Source: Elymus sibiricus (taxonomy: Eukaryota > Streptophyta > Magnoliopsida > Poales > Poaceae). From it: 64,000 nucleotides of DNA. Below, one piece after another: positions 24,365 through 36,215 of this stretch (its first letter is position 1; the number at the start of each line of letters is the position of its first letter). The notes below the pieces were generated by a model. The model had not been told where the DNA came from and searched no databases. It worked only from the letters and a program-made list of their open reading frames with translations. Both the position numbers and the translations under genes were made by a program. The stretch is from assembly GCA_039707655.1 (NCBI GenBank), contig CM077671.1, positions 368,798,720 through 368,862,719 on the forward strand, read 5' to 3'.

Positions 24365-26145
24365 TGAGTGTGGGGGAGGCATGTGAGTACCTCAAGTAAG
24401 TTTCTCTCATGATAATTCTTTATCTTGGATTGTAAATGGTGTTAGTTCTTTCATCTTGCTTCTTAAAAAAAAAAAAAAAAAAAAAAAAGAGGAGTTACCA
24501 TGGTGGCAAATATGAGTTTCATCAACAATACGCCGAGGTAAGCACCTCCAGGTATGTCTTGCTTTTGACTTTAAATAAAGCCCTTCTGAGAGGTAATCCG
24601 AGGATCGCCAGTCTCATGGTGAGAGTAAAATTTAGTTTTAATAAAATTAGGTCTCCCTGGTTCTTAAAACCAACAGAGCCATTATTTCATTTCCACCATT
24701 TTGTTTAGACAGCACCAGGTACAAATACAAGTGTGGGAGAGATCTCTCAAGATCATCAATGCCATACACATTCGAGATCTCCCACAGATGTATCGCACAA
24801 CATCGTCTACACAAATATGACAAGGGAAAAGGCAAGGACACCAATGTCAGCCGGCCACCCCGTAGTTTTGCTGAATCACCACCGCCTTGATCCCCATCTT
24901 CTTCAAAGGCGATGGTTTGTGCATCCTCTGCCTCTCAACTCTCTTTGATTCATGAGTTCGAATGAATTTTAAATCCGACCCACTAAAATCAAACTCAAAA
25001 TGAATCAATGTGTTCCACATGCTCTACATGTTTCCTATGGTTGGCTTGCATATGTTTTATTCCATACTTATCATCTTGATGCTTGTGAATGAAAATATTT
25101 AGGAAAGCATGCTCATCTAAGTAGTTGACGTTTGAGATATGGTTTGAATAATATGACCTTCACTCTCTCTATTAAAGTGTTTGGGAAATTTATTTTAAAA
25201 TTTGGAAAAACCCTTGCAAAGCTCCTCTTTGATATGCCAAAGTCCTACCAAAGCCATATGATGTTATGTATTAAAAACCCTATACACATATGCTGCTTGA
25301 CTTTGCATTGAGCTTTTTAAAATTGTTGTGACCCTTGAAAGAAATTTTTATCATGCTTTCATGATCAAGATTCACGTGCACACCATATACCTCCTTGCTA
25401 TGCTTCTATGAGAAGTTAGCATTGTACCACCCATCCATTCTACAAAATAAATGCTCCACGGTATGTGATGGTCTCTCTCCAGTTATTGTTAAAAAAATGA
25501 AGTATGGGCTATGGAAAAAAATGGACACATGAAGGTCCAAGTATTGAAACAAAAAGAGGGCCCATGAAGGTCCTTGAAAAAAAGAGAAAAAATGAAGAAG
25601 AGATAGACATGTTCTCAGAAGAATTTATGAAAAGAGAGAGATCACACAAAAGGAGTTTCCATCTCATCAACCATAATTCATACACGTGCATATCTTGATC
25701 TGATTGTGTGATTTGTTTTTCTCTTTGGATCCGGTTTTTGATTTTGCAACATATGTGATACAAGTATGCCTTATCCCTCATATCCTACCTTGAGCTCCAC
25801 ATATACCATCACTAGAAGTGGGATGAAGAGAAGGCAAGTCAAATGCCTTGGTAAGGACGTATACACATTGAGCGATCTGAGAGGATCAAACGAGGAGCTA
25901 AGCAAGCTTTATTTTCAAAACTTATTGAAAAAGCGCCAGCTACTTGACATGAGGAGAAGTGATTTGATTCAAGACCATTCCATGCCTCAACAACCCAAGA
26001 TGGTGTGATAGACACATCATATTTCACAAGTGCAAGGTATGGCTTGGAATATCTCTTATGCTCGCATCATACCTTCGGAAGTCATGTTCTACCTTAGTCC
26101 TTTCTCCTTCACTCGAGGACGAGCAAAGGCTAAGTGTGGGGGTTT
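24365..26145 (+). mobile_element. Non-coding 3' part of a second Ty3 element
   Basis: ABCB1 homology ends abruptly at 24364. The following GTGTGGGGGAGG and later TAAGTGTGGGGGTTTTG (just before the LTR at 26146) resemble polypurine-rich 3' regions of grass Ty3 elements. There is an A run at about 24464-24488. No pol domain was found; short open frames are not recognisable. The assignment as the internal 3' region rests on its position directly before an LTR and its style of sequence. Confidence 0.55.
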
Positions 26146-27482
26146 TGTTGACGGCTCCTAAACACCAAATTTAGGCCGTCAATTCCTGCATAAATGCATA
26201 AAATGTGAACACCAACCTAGCGGTAGGGGTTTAATACTGACCATTTCCATGAGTGTTGGTAAATATTTGTATGCAGGTAAAATAAGGAGAAAACACACCT
26301 CAAGATCAATGGCACACAACCCTGAATCCAAGACAACACCTTTCCGACCAACCAGGCACAGATACACGGATTGGAGGATCCACCTGCAGCAGAAACCGAC
26401 CTAGACAGAACACCACTCACCTGGATTGGGCTTAAGGGCCCACGGGGCAGCCTCCCAGCCAAAGCTGGGGGCGGTTGGGGCCCACTCATGGTCGACCGAC
26501 CATGATGGGCGGCTGACCGGCCCAAGGCACAACCACCTTACCAGTTTGACGTGGCGCTCTCCCATTGGTCAAGAACGTCAGTTCCAAGTGAATCCCTGTT
26601 GCACCGTGCCGTGAAGCCCATGGCTCCCCTCTATAAATAGTAGAGGGGGGTCTCAAATGTGACACACCATCCAAGAGAGCCTTGAGCTTCATTCCAAAGG
26701 CAAAGCCTTCCCTAGCTTGTCTTTAGGATAGGGAGAGGGTAGAGGTACTTAGGAGGGCGCCGGGTGCCGGCGCTCTTCTCCAATTTGTACCTTTACTAGA
26801 GTGAGGGAGTAGTTCAGGATAAGTGTCGTGGTGTCGGCACTCTTCTCCCAGCTTGTACCTCTACGGATGCTGCTACATTCTTTGGATTTAAGTAAGCATT
26901 CGTGGTTACTATCTCTAGTATCTTACTTGGTATAGTTTATGCTAGTAGTACTTATAGTTGAGTGAGATCAGTTCTCTTACTCGCTCGCGGGTTCGTCGCT
27001 CCATATTTATACGGAGTGCTGTAGTTTGCTACGGGACGTCATATGTAGTTAGACTGCAGTAGTAATCAGTAGCATAGGCGTGGTGTCTAGGGTAAGGGTT
27101 ATGCTTCGTTTTTCTTACATCCCATGGTTTGTTAGAGGTAGGTCGTAGGTGGTGACAGCCCTATTGGTCCTTTGTAATCCTCCACGTTCGGATATAGCGT
27201 ACAGCTATTGGCTGGAGTCACCTGGTAGACCAGGTGTAAGCTGGTGCCCGAAATGAGTATTGTGCCTGAGAGATCGACCTTTAATTCAGCTATAGTGCTA
27301 TCTTAGGAATCCCCTCTACATACCATTGCCACCTATCTTGGTGTGTTCTTGGACCGACTAGAATAGGAGTTAGTGCACACACGTTTCCTGTGGATTCGAT
27401 AACCCTTGGAATACTTTGAGGTGAAAGCTACAATGGTATCCGTGCGCTTACGGATTTATTCGTGACGCTAAAATACCCAACA
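26146..27482 (+). mobile_element. Ty3-type LTR (1.34 kb)
   Basis: The LTR begins TGTTGACGG and ends CCCAACA, with a polypurine tract directly upstream, so it is a 3' LTR. It contains a TATA box CTATAAATAG near 26630-26640. Its first ~875 bp recur, inverted, in the adjacent segment. Confidence 0.8.
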
Positions 27483-28319
27483 AGCACTCCATATAAATAC
27501 GGAGCGACGAACCCGTGAGTAAGAGAACTGATCTCAATACCACTAGCATAAACTATACCAAGTAAAATATAAGAGATAGAAACCATGAATGCTTACTTAA
27601 ACCCGAAGAATGTAGCAGCATCCATAGAGGTACAAGCTGGGAGAAGAGTGCCGATACCCGACACTTATTCCGAACTACTCCCTCACTCTCGTAGAGGTAC
27701 AAATTGGAGAAGAGCGCCGACACCCGGCGCCCCTCCTAAGTACCTCTACCCTCTCCCTATTCTAAACACAAGCTAGGCAAGCCTTTGCCTTTGGAATGAA
27801 GCTCAAGGCTCTCTTGGATGACGTGTTCTCCATTTGAGCCCCCTCTCATATTTATAGAGGGTGAGCAGGGCTGTTTCGAATGGGGATTGGACTGGAGTCA
27901 CCTGGAGCCGCCTTTGGGAGCAAATGAGAGGCTGCCACGTCGAAGGCTGAAGGTCAGTTGACCTATGGTCGGCCGACCGGGTTCTGGCCTCAAACCGGCC
28001 CTTGGCTGGGAGACTGCTAGGTGGGTCCTAAGGTCGGTTATGCATGATTCCCCGTTGTCCTAGGTTAGTAACTTGCTTTGGTGGGCCCTCCAATCCATGT
28101 GAACGCGCCTGATTGGTCGAGAGGTTGTTGCTTTGGATTGAGGAGTGTGTTTTCATGCTCTTGAGGTGTGTTTTCTTCCTTAATTTACCTGCATACAAAT
28201 ATTTACCAACACTTGTGGAAATGGTTAGTAATAAACCCCTACCACTAGGTTGATGTTCATCTTTTATGTATCTATGTAGGAATTGACGGCCTAAATTTGG
28301 TGTTTAGGAGTCGTCAACA
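27483..28319 (-). mobile_element. Inverted, truncated copy of the same LTR
   Basis: Read on the minus strand, this starts TGTTGACGACTCC at 28319 and follows the neighbouring LTR from its 5' end to about its position 875. It is cut exactly where it meets the other LTR's CA terminus at 27482. The pair forms an inverted repeat with arms of about 0.84 kb around a ~0.46-kb loop. Confidence 0.85.
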
Positions 28320-28611
28320 GCTAAGGAGTGCCAACAATCCTACTCAAGCAATGTCCTTACACTCGAAGTCCAAGCACACCCTATTCGAGTGAATCAGCCT
28401 CCGCAAGTCTTTAAACACCCCACTCCTCAACAAGGACGTGAAGAAGAAGGACAAGGAGCACCATGACAACGAGCAGCCAGATGCCCAGGGTTTCCAACAA
28501 CCCACGAATGAGAATAGAGCATCAGCTTATTTACCGAAGACATTTGTGTTCCGTTAGGTTTTTGAGTTTTCGAGGGACTTGTTGTGTTTCGGATATTTTT
28601 TTTAATATATA

Positions 28612-28697
<86 letters not shown>

Positions 28698-28736
28698 TGT
28701 GGCTTGCATACCTTTTTCGACGAGGCACAGAAGTAA
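28320..28736. repeat. Spacer with (GT)n(TA)n microsatellite
   Basis: No gene is seen. A pure GT run followed by a TA run occupies about 28611-28695. The V-C-V-C and Y-I-Y-I open frames across it are artefacts of the repeat. Confidence 0.8.
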
Positions 28737-29513
28737 GAGCCCATTTGCTAGAGCTCCAAAGGCAGCTCCAAACGCAGCTTTAGCCGAAGCCCTGTCAAAC
28801 GGATGGAAACAGAGCAGCTCCACCAAGGAAGCCCTGTCAAACGGATGGAAACAGAGCGGCTCCACCAAGGAAGCCTTGAAACCTGGCTCCACGTGGCTTT
28901 TCCAGCTCCTCCGTCTCGCATGTCGAATTTGCCCCTAGGTTCCTCCTGCGCTGGCCTCCTCGTGCGTGGCACTGTTAGGCCGGCAACTTCGCAAGCTCTG
29001 CCCTCCTCGCGGCGCTGCGATAGCGAGAGCCCGAGCGGCGGCGGGTGCGGGCGGCTGCAAGAGGCCGAGGCCGTGGTGGAGCTTTAGGCGGCCGGCTGTG
29101 GGAGCTCGAGGGGCGGTGCGGGATGGCCGGCTACGGGAGCCCAAGGCCGTGGTGGGCGGGGGGCAGCGGTTGAACCTCAAGGCAGGTGCGGGCGGTAGTT
29201 GGGAGCAGCAATGGCGGATAGAGCTGCCTGTGCGGGAGTAGCAGCGGTGACCGCCTAAGGCAAGGATGGAGCAGCCAGCGTAATGGATAAGGAGAGAGAA
29301 TGGGACAGAGGAAGAAAAGAAAAAGGAATAGGAAGAAAATAAAAAATATAAATATAAGCGTAATATGTACATTTCATTACTATAAATAATTTAAGAAAGT
29401 GTTTTGTCATACGTTTTTTAAAATAGCTTCAGCTCCACTAGAAAAGCCGCTGTATTAGAGGAGCCGGAGTCAGGAAGTGTTTGGGGAAGTGTTCGAGGGT
29501 GCCGAATAGGCCC
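28737..29513. mobile_element. Probable non-autonomous TIR transposon (hAT/MULE-like)
   Basis: The left end GAGCCCATTTGCTAGAGCTC and the complement of the right end (GGGCCTATTCGGCACC) resemble the imperfect termini of common grass elements that begin GGGCCTGTTTGG. The interior has a 42-bp tandem duplication at 28786-28869 and a GC-rich core without a recognisable protein. No convincing target duplication was found. Confidence 0.4.
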
Positions 29514-29726
29514 TAGACATAGGTGGATCGGCGCAACAAACTGTCCGTCCCCGCGGCCTGACTGGAAATGCTTGTGTCTGACCCAGCTCCCTTTATCTGG
29601 CGGAGTGACCAGACCAAACACGAAATCCATCCCCACCATCCCCTCGCTCCACCTTCCCCTTCCCGGCAGCAATGGAGACGGGACCCAGGTGAGCCGACCA
29701 GCCAGCCAACCCGCGCTGGCTCTCCG

Positions 29727-32700
29727 ATGGTGTGCCTAGCGCCGCAGTTTATGTGGGCCCCTTCCGCGTCCTCCTCCTCCAGGTGCTCCGCCCTCCGCGT
29801 CCACTGCGCCGTCACCACCGCCGCCGCCGTTGTCGACGGCGATTGCGCCAACGGTGGCGGTGCCGCGCATCTCAGGCTCACTTACGCGGCGCCGGCGCTT
29901 CAGGTTACCCGCTCTGCTTGGCTCGATTGTCTCTCAAGATTGCATTTACTCTGTTTTCCTTTGTTTCAATTTGATTGAAGATATGTGTACTTGGTTGAAT
30001 CAGACAACCAGTCTAGTGCCAGTACCATTAACCACCCCTCGAACAGTTCCATTTTGCTTACAAAATCTGGGACTAGTATCTAGTCACATTGGCTGCAGCA
30101 TTAAACAAATCACTAAAGTATTCACTGTAAAAATCTATGAGCGTTACATAACGTAGGATGATGTACCTATTTACATCGAGTCTCTTACTGGAGACGGTGC
30201 ATTTGATACCAAGATACCAAAATCTGCTGGAATCGGTAGGAAATTTTTTGAACCACGGGAACACTTATCTTAACCAATCAAGCTTCCTTTATTTGTTGGA
30301 GTATGTATCTAGCTGTATCGGGTAAAGAATGAAATATGAAGTTTAAGGCTCTGGTAGGAAGGGCAATATTGTGTCACTAAATACTTGATAGAGAAGGCAG
30401 ACATAATCATGATTCCTTCAAGTTCTTATTAGTCCTTTCCTTTTTCTGTTTGATAGTACCGCTCATCTGCTATTGCCTGTAACTGTAATATTACAAATTC
30501 CTTAAGACTAAGAATAGAATATCATAGTATTTATTTTTATTATCTAATTTATGTCGCAGAGAAACTTTGAGTCCACTCTAGCATCAGAGGCACTTCTGAA
30601 TGAAGAAGTTGTAGTAGAAGCGGCAGCAGCAGAGGCAGTTGCTCTTGCCAGAGCAGCTAGCGAAGCTGTTCACGAAGTTGTTCAGATGGTGCAAAATAAC
30701 AATCACCAGCCAGTGAATAGACAAAAGAAGGGCGTGGACAGCTATTTGGCCAATGAAATTCTTTCGCGCAGAGATACAGGTGAACACTCCCGATGGATAT
30801 GCAAATGATGTTTTGCTGGAGGACTTGGAGTCCTATGGTATCATGGCTGCGGATGGAAAATTAGATGATGATGCACAGTACACTGAGAACATAGCTGTGA
30901 AGTCTGCTCGCCGGTCTGAGAGAAGAGCTAGGAGAACCAGAGCAGCAATAAAGGCTGCAATAACTGTCCGTGCTTCACAAAAAACTGCAACATCTTCAAA
31001 GAAGAAACGGCTCAAGGGTTCCTCACCTAGCATGAATCCTTTAGGTTCCTTGTGGAAGATGACTGGCAGGAGACTTCTTACAGCTAAGGAAGAAGTTGAG
31101 TTCTCAGAAGGTATTCAGGTGAGACTACTGTATTATAAGTCAAGCATATCCTTCTTCCTTTCAATTGTATGTTTACTAATGGATATTCTTGACTCAGATA
31201 TTAGCTTGGCAGTTTAAGCATGTTGTTCTGCTCCAATGGCAATTAGTACCTAAACCATGGTTTTCATGGCGTCGCCTAGGCGACAAGGCGTTCCCCTTGT
31301 TTTGGGGCCTAGGCATCGCCTTAGCCCACCTAGGCGGCTGGGCGGTGGTGACTCACCACACCTCGCCTTACCACCGTAAGAACCATGACCTAGACGACTG
31401 AACAACTGTGCAAGTCAAAATCCAGGAAAAATGTCTCAGGCCGAAGCAGTTATTCTTTGCATGGATTAGCTGTAGTAGCTAAGGCTTTCAGGACTCAATA
31501 TGTATAATTGTACATCAAGTGAAGTCCTAAAGTGCTTTCTGAATCAGGCCATTTGGTTGGCCATAACTTCATTGTTCATTTTGGTCGGGAGAAGGTGTCG
31601 TTTGGACATCAATAGGGTACCATCATTTTTGTAGTTCTTATTTAGAAAAAGTTATAACAATATGAATGCGCTTTTAAAGATTAATCTTCTCACATCATTT
31701 TCAAAGTTTCAATCTCAATATTAAGTTGCCAATATTTAAAAGGTTTGATTGCATAAGACCCAAAATGTTTTTTTTGTGATAAAAGGGTTTTAGGAGGATA
31801 ACAGTACAGAGTACAAACTAGCTGACTTGATGGTTCTTCATAGCCAGAAATATTCGGAAGTTTAAGCGGTGTATGTTTGCATAGTTCACCTGATTTTCAT
31901 AGTTGTTTGCATAAGATGTCAGTGCTTATTTCTGGTCTGCCATTTCTTGTTTGAAGAGGCTAAAATCATGGAGAACAGGAAAACCTTGATATTTGATTTT
32001 GGGAAAAATTTATTCATATGCGGAAGTATTTTCATTTTGGCCATGTATGGCACACAACTTCTGAATCTTGCAGTAGTATTATATATGCAGTGTTTTTCTT
32101 AATGTATGGTAACAATATAATGTTATGTGTAGAAAGTAATAGGGTCCAGATATTAGGAAAGATTAGATTAGATTGGTTTGTTATTTCCTTAAATTTAGAG
32201 ATTGGTTTCTTAAAGGTTAAGTCGGGGTTTCTTAAGGGTTAAGTCAGCCCATCTATATAAGGATGGGATTGTATCTCTTTTAATCAAGCAATGAAGAAAG
32301 AACAAACAATCCAAATCCCCCAAATACTCTAGTCTCCCTCCACGCCGACTTTGCCCGGCCATCTTCCTGGCAATGGTTATCCTCCCTATCCCCCAAATGA
32401 ACTAAGGTTCATAACATATAAGGTTCTGGAAACACTTAGTGGAACATGTGAGCTTTTCACATTAATGAAGTTAAAATTTTATCTGGTTTGTCATTTGGAA
32501 AGTTGCTGCTTACCTGTAAATCCATGCGGTGCTGCCATTTGTTGTGGTCCTCTTGCTGCAGAGTTAGTTTTGGCGATAATTATGGAAACTGTGTTCTTTT
32601 AACTGGTGCAGGATCTTTTGAAGCTTGAGGCAATCCAAGCTGAGCTTACAGAGTACAACGGTGGACAGCCAACATTCTTGCAGTGGGCAACAGCAGCTGG

Positions 32701-34128
32701 AACTGATGAGAAAACTTTGCGGAAGCGCCTGGATCATGGTATTTATTGCAAGAACAGAATGGTAACATCTAATGTGAGACTTGTAATATCTATTGCCAGG
32801 GAGTTTGAAGGCCCTGGAATGGATCTTTATGATCTTATTGAGGTAACTGTGTGCGTGTAAGCTTCTTCATTATTGTAAATATGGTATCTACCATGCTGTA
32901 TTTAGCATCAGCATTTTATTTTTAGGTCTTTGTTACAGGAAGGAATGCAGGGCCTTATAAGGGGAGCTGAAAAATTTGATGCGTCAAAAGGTTTTAGGTT
33001 CTCTACATATTCTCACTGGTGGATCAAACAAGCAATGCGCAAACCTGTCTCAGAGCAATTCCAAATATTTCACTTGCCAGTACGTCCCCCTCTGCTCAGA
33101 TCCTTCTATTTTGATATACTGCTTTATCCCCAATTCTGTATTGATTGAGTGCACGCCGATTTTGGGTTATTCATGCATGAGTGACCCATATCTTGTCTAG
33201 CAAATTACAGAAAAAATATTATTATGAGCAGGTGATCATAGGGTCAAGGTGTTTCCAAGATTCTGTGCAGACTGTTAGTCAATCCACACACATGTGAGAT
33301 AACCATTAATGTATAGATTAAAGCATACAGACAGTATGCAGAGTTTGTATTGTCTTGCTTCCCTCATGATTTGATTGCTTGCATGTTACTGCTCTATGAT
33401 TCGTTTTGTTTGATTTTCTTGTTTAATATCATTGGTGTCCATTTTTTATTCATGTTACTTGCCAATTAGTATACATGTTCCCAACAGATGAAAATACGAA
33501 GTCGGTTATTTCATGCAATATTAACCACTAATTGATTCTGGTGACTAGGCTCACATGGTTGAAGCAAGTTACCGTGTAAAGGAGTGCACAAACGACTTCG
33601 CCGTAAGCTTAGAAGACGGCCCACTAATGAAGAAATAGCAGTGGACACTGGTATGCCAATCAAACGAGTAGAGGCAGCAGTAAACCTCCCAAAGTACAGT
33701 GTATCCCTTGATAGTAAGATTGGTTCCACAGACATGACTTATCAGGTATGCCCCTTGTATGCTCGATTCTCATCTATCCTTTTGCCATACAACTCAAATA
33801 ACAGCCCAGCCTCTGTTATCAGGAAGTCACAGCTGATCTCAGTGCCGAGACAGCTGAAGAGATGCTGAACAGATTATCCATGAAGAACGATGTGCACCAG
33901 GCACTGGACACTTTGACCCCACGCGAGAAGCAAGTTGTTGTGCTGAGATTTGGGCTCGAGGATGGTCGAATAAGAACCCTGCAGGAGATTGGCAACATCA
34001 TGGGTGTGAGAAGGGAGCAAATTCGGCAAATCGAGTCTGGCGCGTTTCGGAAACTAAGGAGCAAGAAAAGGGTGAAAGCTCTGAAGGATTATCCAATTGT
34101 TGTACATCATAACTGTATTACTACCTAA
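29727..34128 (+). pseudogene. SIG2: Plastid RNA polymerase sigma factor, SIG2 type
   Basis: Nuclear-encoded sigma factors direct plastid-encoded RNA polymerase in chloroplasts. Exons seen: 29727-29903 (Ala/Ser-rich N terminus, possible transit peptide), 30560-31118, 32612-32842, 32939-33079, 33549-33745, 33823-34128. Evidence includes SNVRLVISIAREFEGPG and [15 protein letters not shown] (region 2), PTNEEIAVDTGMPIKRVEAA (region 3), and [19 protein letters not shown] with [20 protein letters not shown] (region 4). EVVVEAAAAEAVALARAA upstream is SIG2-like. Breaks are a frame change between 30753 and 30808 and a 1-bp loss in an A run near 33590. The C terminus runs past the usual end. An exon between the first two may be lost or unrecognised. 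Confidence 0.82.
31119..32611 (+). other. Large SIG2 pseudogene intron with inserted repeats
   Basis: The intron is expanded to 1.5 kb. At about 31255-31395 a GC-rich foldback built of CCTAGGCG-type words looks like a MITE. At about 32127-32400 a stretch with CTATATAAGG and TTTAATCAAGCAATGAAG reads like a small LTR. Neither has clear boundaries. Confidence 0.4.
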
Positions 34129-36215
34129 CACAGATAGCTAACAGATACATCATACTCTACTTGTATTTGTTGGTTGTAAGAGAATCCAATTGTTGGTTGG
34201 AAGAGAATCCAATGTTGGTGGCTGATATTTCAAGTTCCAGTGAACACTTTTGATCATTTTGATCATATTTGTTTTCGTTTGTGATTAGAATACAGTCATT
34301 GAGAACTTCCAAAACAGGTCCAGTCATTTGCTGATATGGGCAGTTGGTGCTTGTAATAGGTTACCAATTCATGGCTGCTAAAGTGCCTTAACTATTGCCA
34401 GCCTGCCAAATGTGAACTGGAGCAGTACCTGGAGGACCCTCAGCTTGCCAAACCAGAGTAGTGCTGATTTTTTTCTGACACGGCACAGTTACTACTTACT
34501 TTCATGAAGAAGACACCAGAACTCAAACTTTGACACCACATAGTACTCCAGAGCCAGGAACTTGGCAAAACATACTCGAGGTCCTCTTACCATTTTATTC
34601 CACAGGACAAAGTGCACACATGACAGCATAAATTGAAACATGGAATTAACCAAGGAAGAGAATCCATCATAAGACAAGTAAGCTGAAAGCCTCAATGTTT
34701 GCTCCCAGCTAAAGGAAAAAACATCAATTACCACGACCTTAGTTCATCTTATTAATTTAAGACTTGGTTTCATGGTGCAAACAAGACACTGGAGAGTTTG
34801 GAGTACTTATTAATAGCTGTGTTCTCTTATCAAGTCATGCCTTGCTAGTTCTTCCAGTTCTGAAAATTTCAGTGTGCTCCGCATGATCTGGATGTAGGTT
34901 TTGACTACAATACTAAAACTTTGATCATTCATGATGAACAATGCACCACTATCCCAGTAACTAGTACACCAATTTGAGAGAAAGGAGCAATCTTTTAACC
35001 TGATGGTTCCATTTTCAGGAACTTTTACAATTGCATTTTCACAATTACAAGTACCTGCAACAAGAACTACCTGCATCCTATTGCCTTACAGAATTGCAAA
35101 ATCTCTCCCTGCACAAGCACAACAAGATTGTCTATACCTACAGAAGCACAAAATTCTCCCTGCAAGCACACCATGATCGAAAGTTCCATTCCTCAGATTC
35201 GGCCTTTTCCTCACTCGCCGAGGCTGGTGAGGAGGAGATGGTCACCCTTGCCATGGCCAAAGCACACTGCCACGGTGGCCGACAGTGCTCGACGACCCGC
35301 ACTCGCTGATAGGGAACGACGAGATCGCACTTCCGCTCGCACGCGCAAGCCCCGCCATGGCCCGCGACACGCACCACTCCATGCGCCCGGCGGAGCTCCG
35401 GGGCACGCCGGGCAGATCCAGCGAGTCCAGTGACACCATCCGCCTCGAGCTGATAGTCGTCCCGCCTCCGCCGATGAGGAGCCCTGACGGATGGCGAGGA
35501 TGGAGGCGGGGGGCAGGGGCGGGTAGGAGGCCAGAGGGGGAAGGGGCGACGATGGCCACGGGGCAGTGGGGGAATCGCTAGCGGCGCTGGCGAGGGGAAC
35601 GAGGACGTCGCGGAAAGGAACCGCCTGGCGCACGTCCTGGCGGCAGAACAGGCCTAGTGCACGGGCCTGGGAGGTGTTAGGTTTTTTTTGGAAAAAAAAA
35701 ATGCTGACAGGTGGGGGAGCTTAGGCGCAAAATCGTCCCATCTCTCACCCCATCCATTGGATTGGTATCCTGTGGATCTGATTCAAAGTTTTAGGTCCCC
35801 TGATTTGCATTTGATATGTTATTACTCTTTTTTATGGTAGAGATGAGGCGGCTGCGGCAGAGAGAGGCGGAAGTTTGGGTGGCATTTATAGGGGGCGGTA
35901 TTGAGTTGGTATCATGTGGATATGATTCAAAGTTTTAGGTTTCCTGGTTTGCACTTGATATGTTGCCTTTTTTATAATAGAGATGAATACGTATCAAGGA
36001 TGAGACCATAACATTTAGGAGGAATAGCTTTACTTAAAATTGTGGATGGTTACATCGGTGCCGCCTCGTTAAAAACCTCACTCCATCGGGAGCTCCCAGT
36101 GAGGAGAAGAGTACGACCCCCAATGAGTAAACTGTAGAAAAATAAATACATTCTACTTTTGAGACTCGATCACGTTTATAACTCCACGCAATCGATCTTG
36201 AATCCCTTGGATGGA
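34129..36215. other. Spacer between SIG2 and protease genes
   Basis: No gene is recognised on either strand. The GC-rich 35200-35640 block is open on the minus strand, but the peptides are low-complexity. Two diverged direct repeats of about 85 bp lie at 35762-35846 and 35906-35987, sharing GATTCAAAGTTTTAGG. Confidence 0.55.

Noticed and set aside
22871..24382. 503-codon minus-strand frame
   Set aside because: Antisense shadow of the GC-rich ABCB1 last exon; low-complexity Arg/Gly/His composition.
24464..24488. A-run suggesting ABCB1 is a retrocopy with poly-A tail
   Set aside because: Four introns with proper splice sites are retained and the A run lies 100 bp past the end of homology, in transposon-like DNA.
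28463..28892. Frames with Val-Cys and Tyr-Ile repeats
   Set aside because: Translation of the GT/TA microsatellite.
34810..35633. Minus-strand frames possibly forming a gene
   Set aside because: No recognisable domain, no consistent splice sites linking them; left as anonymous spacer.
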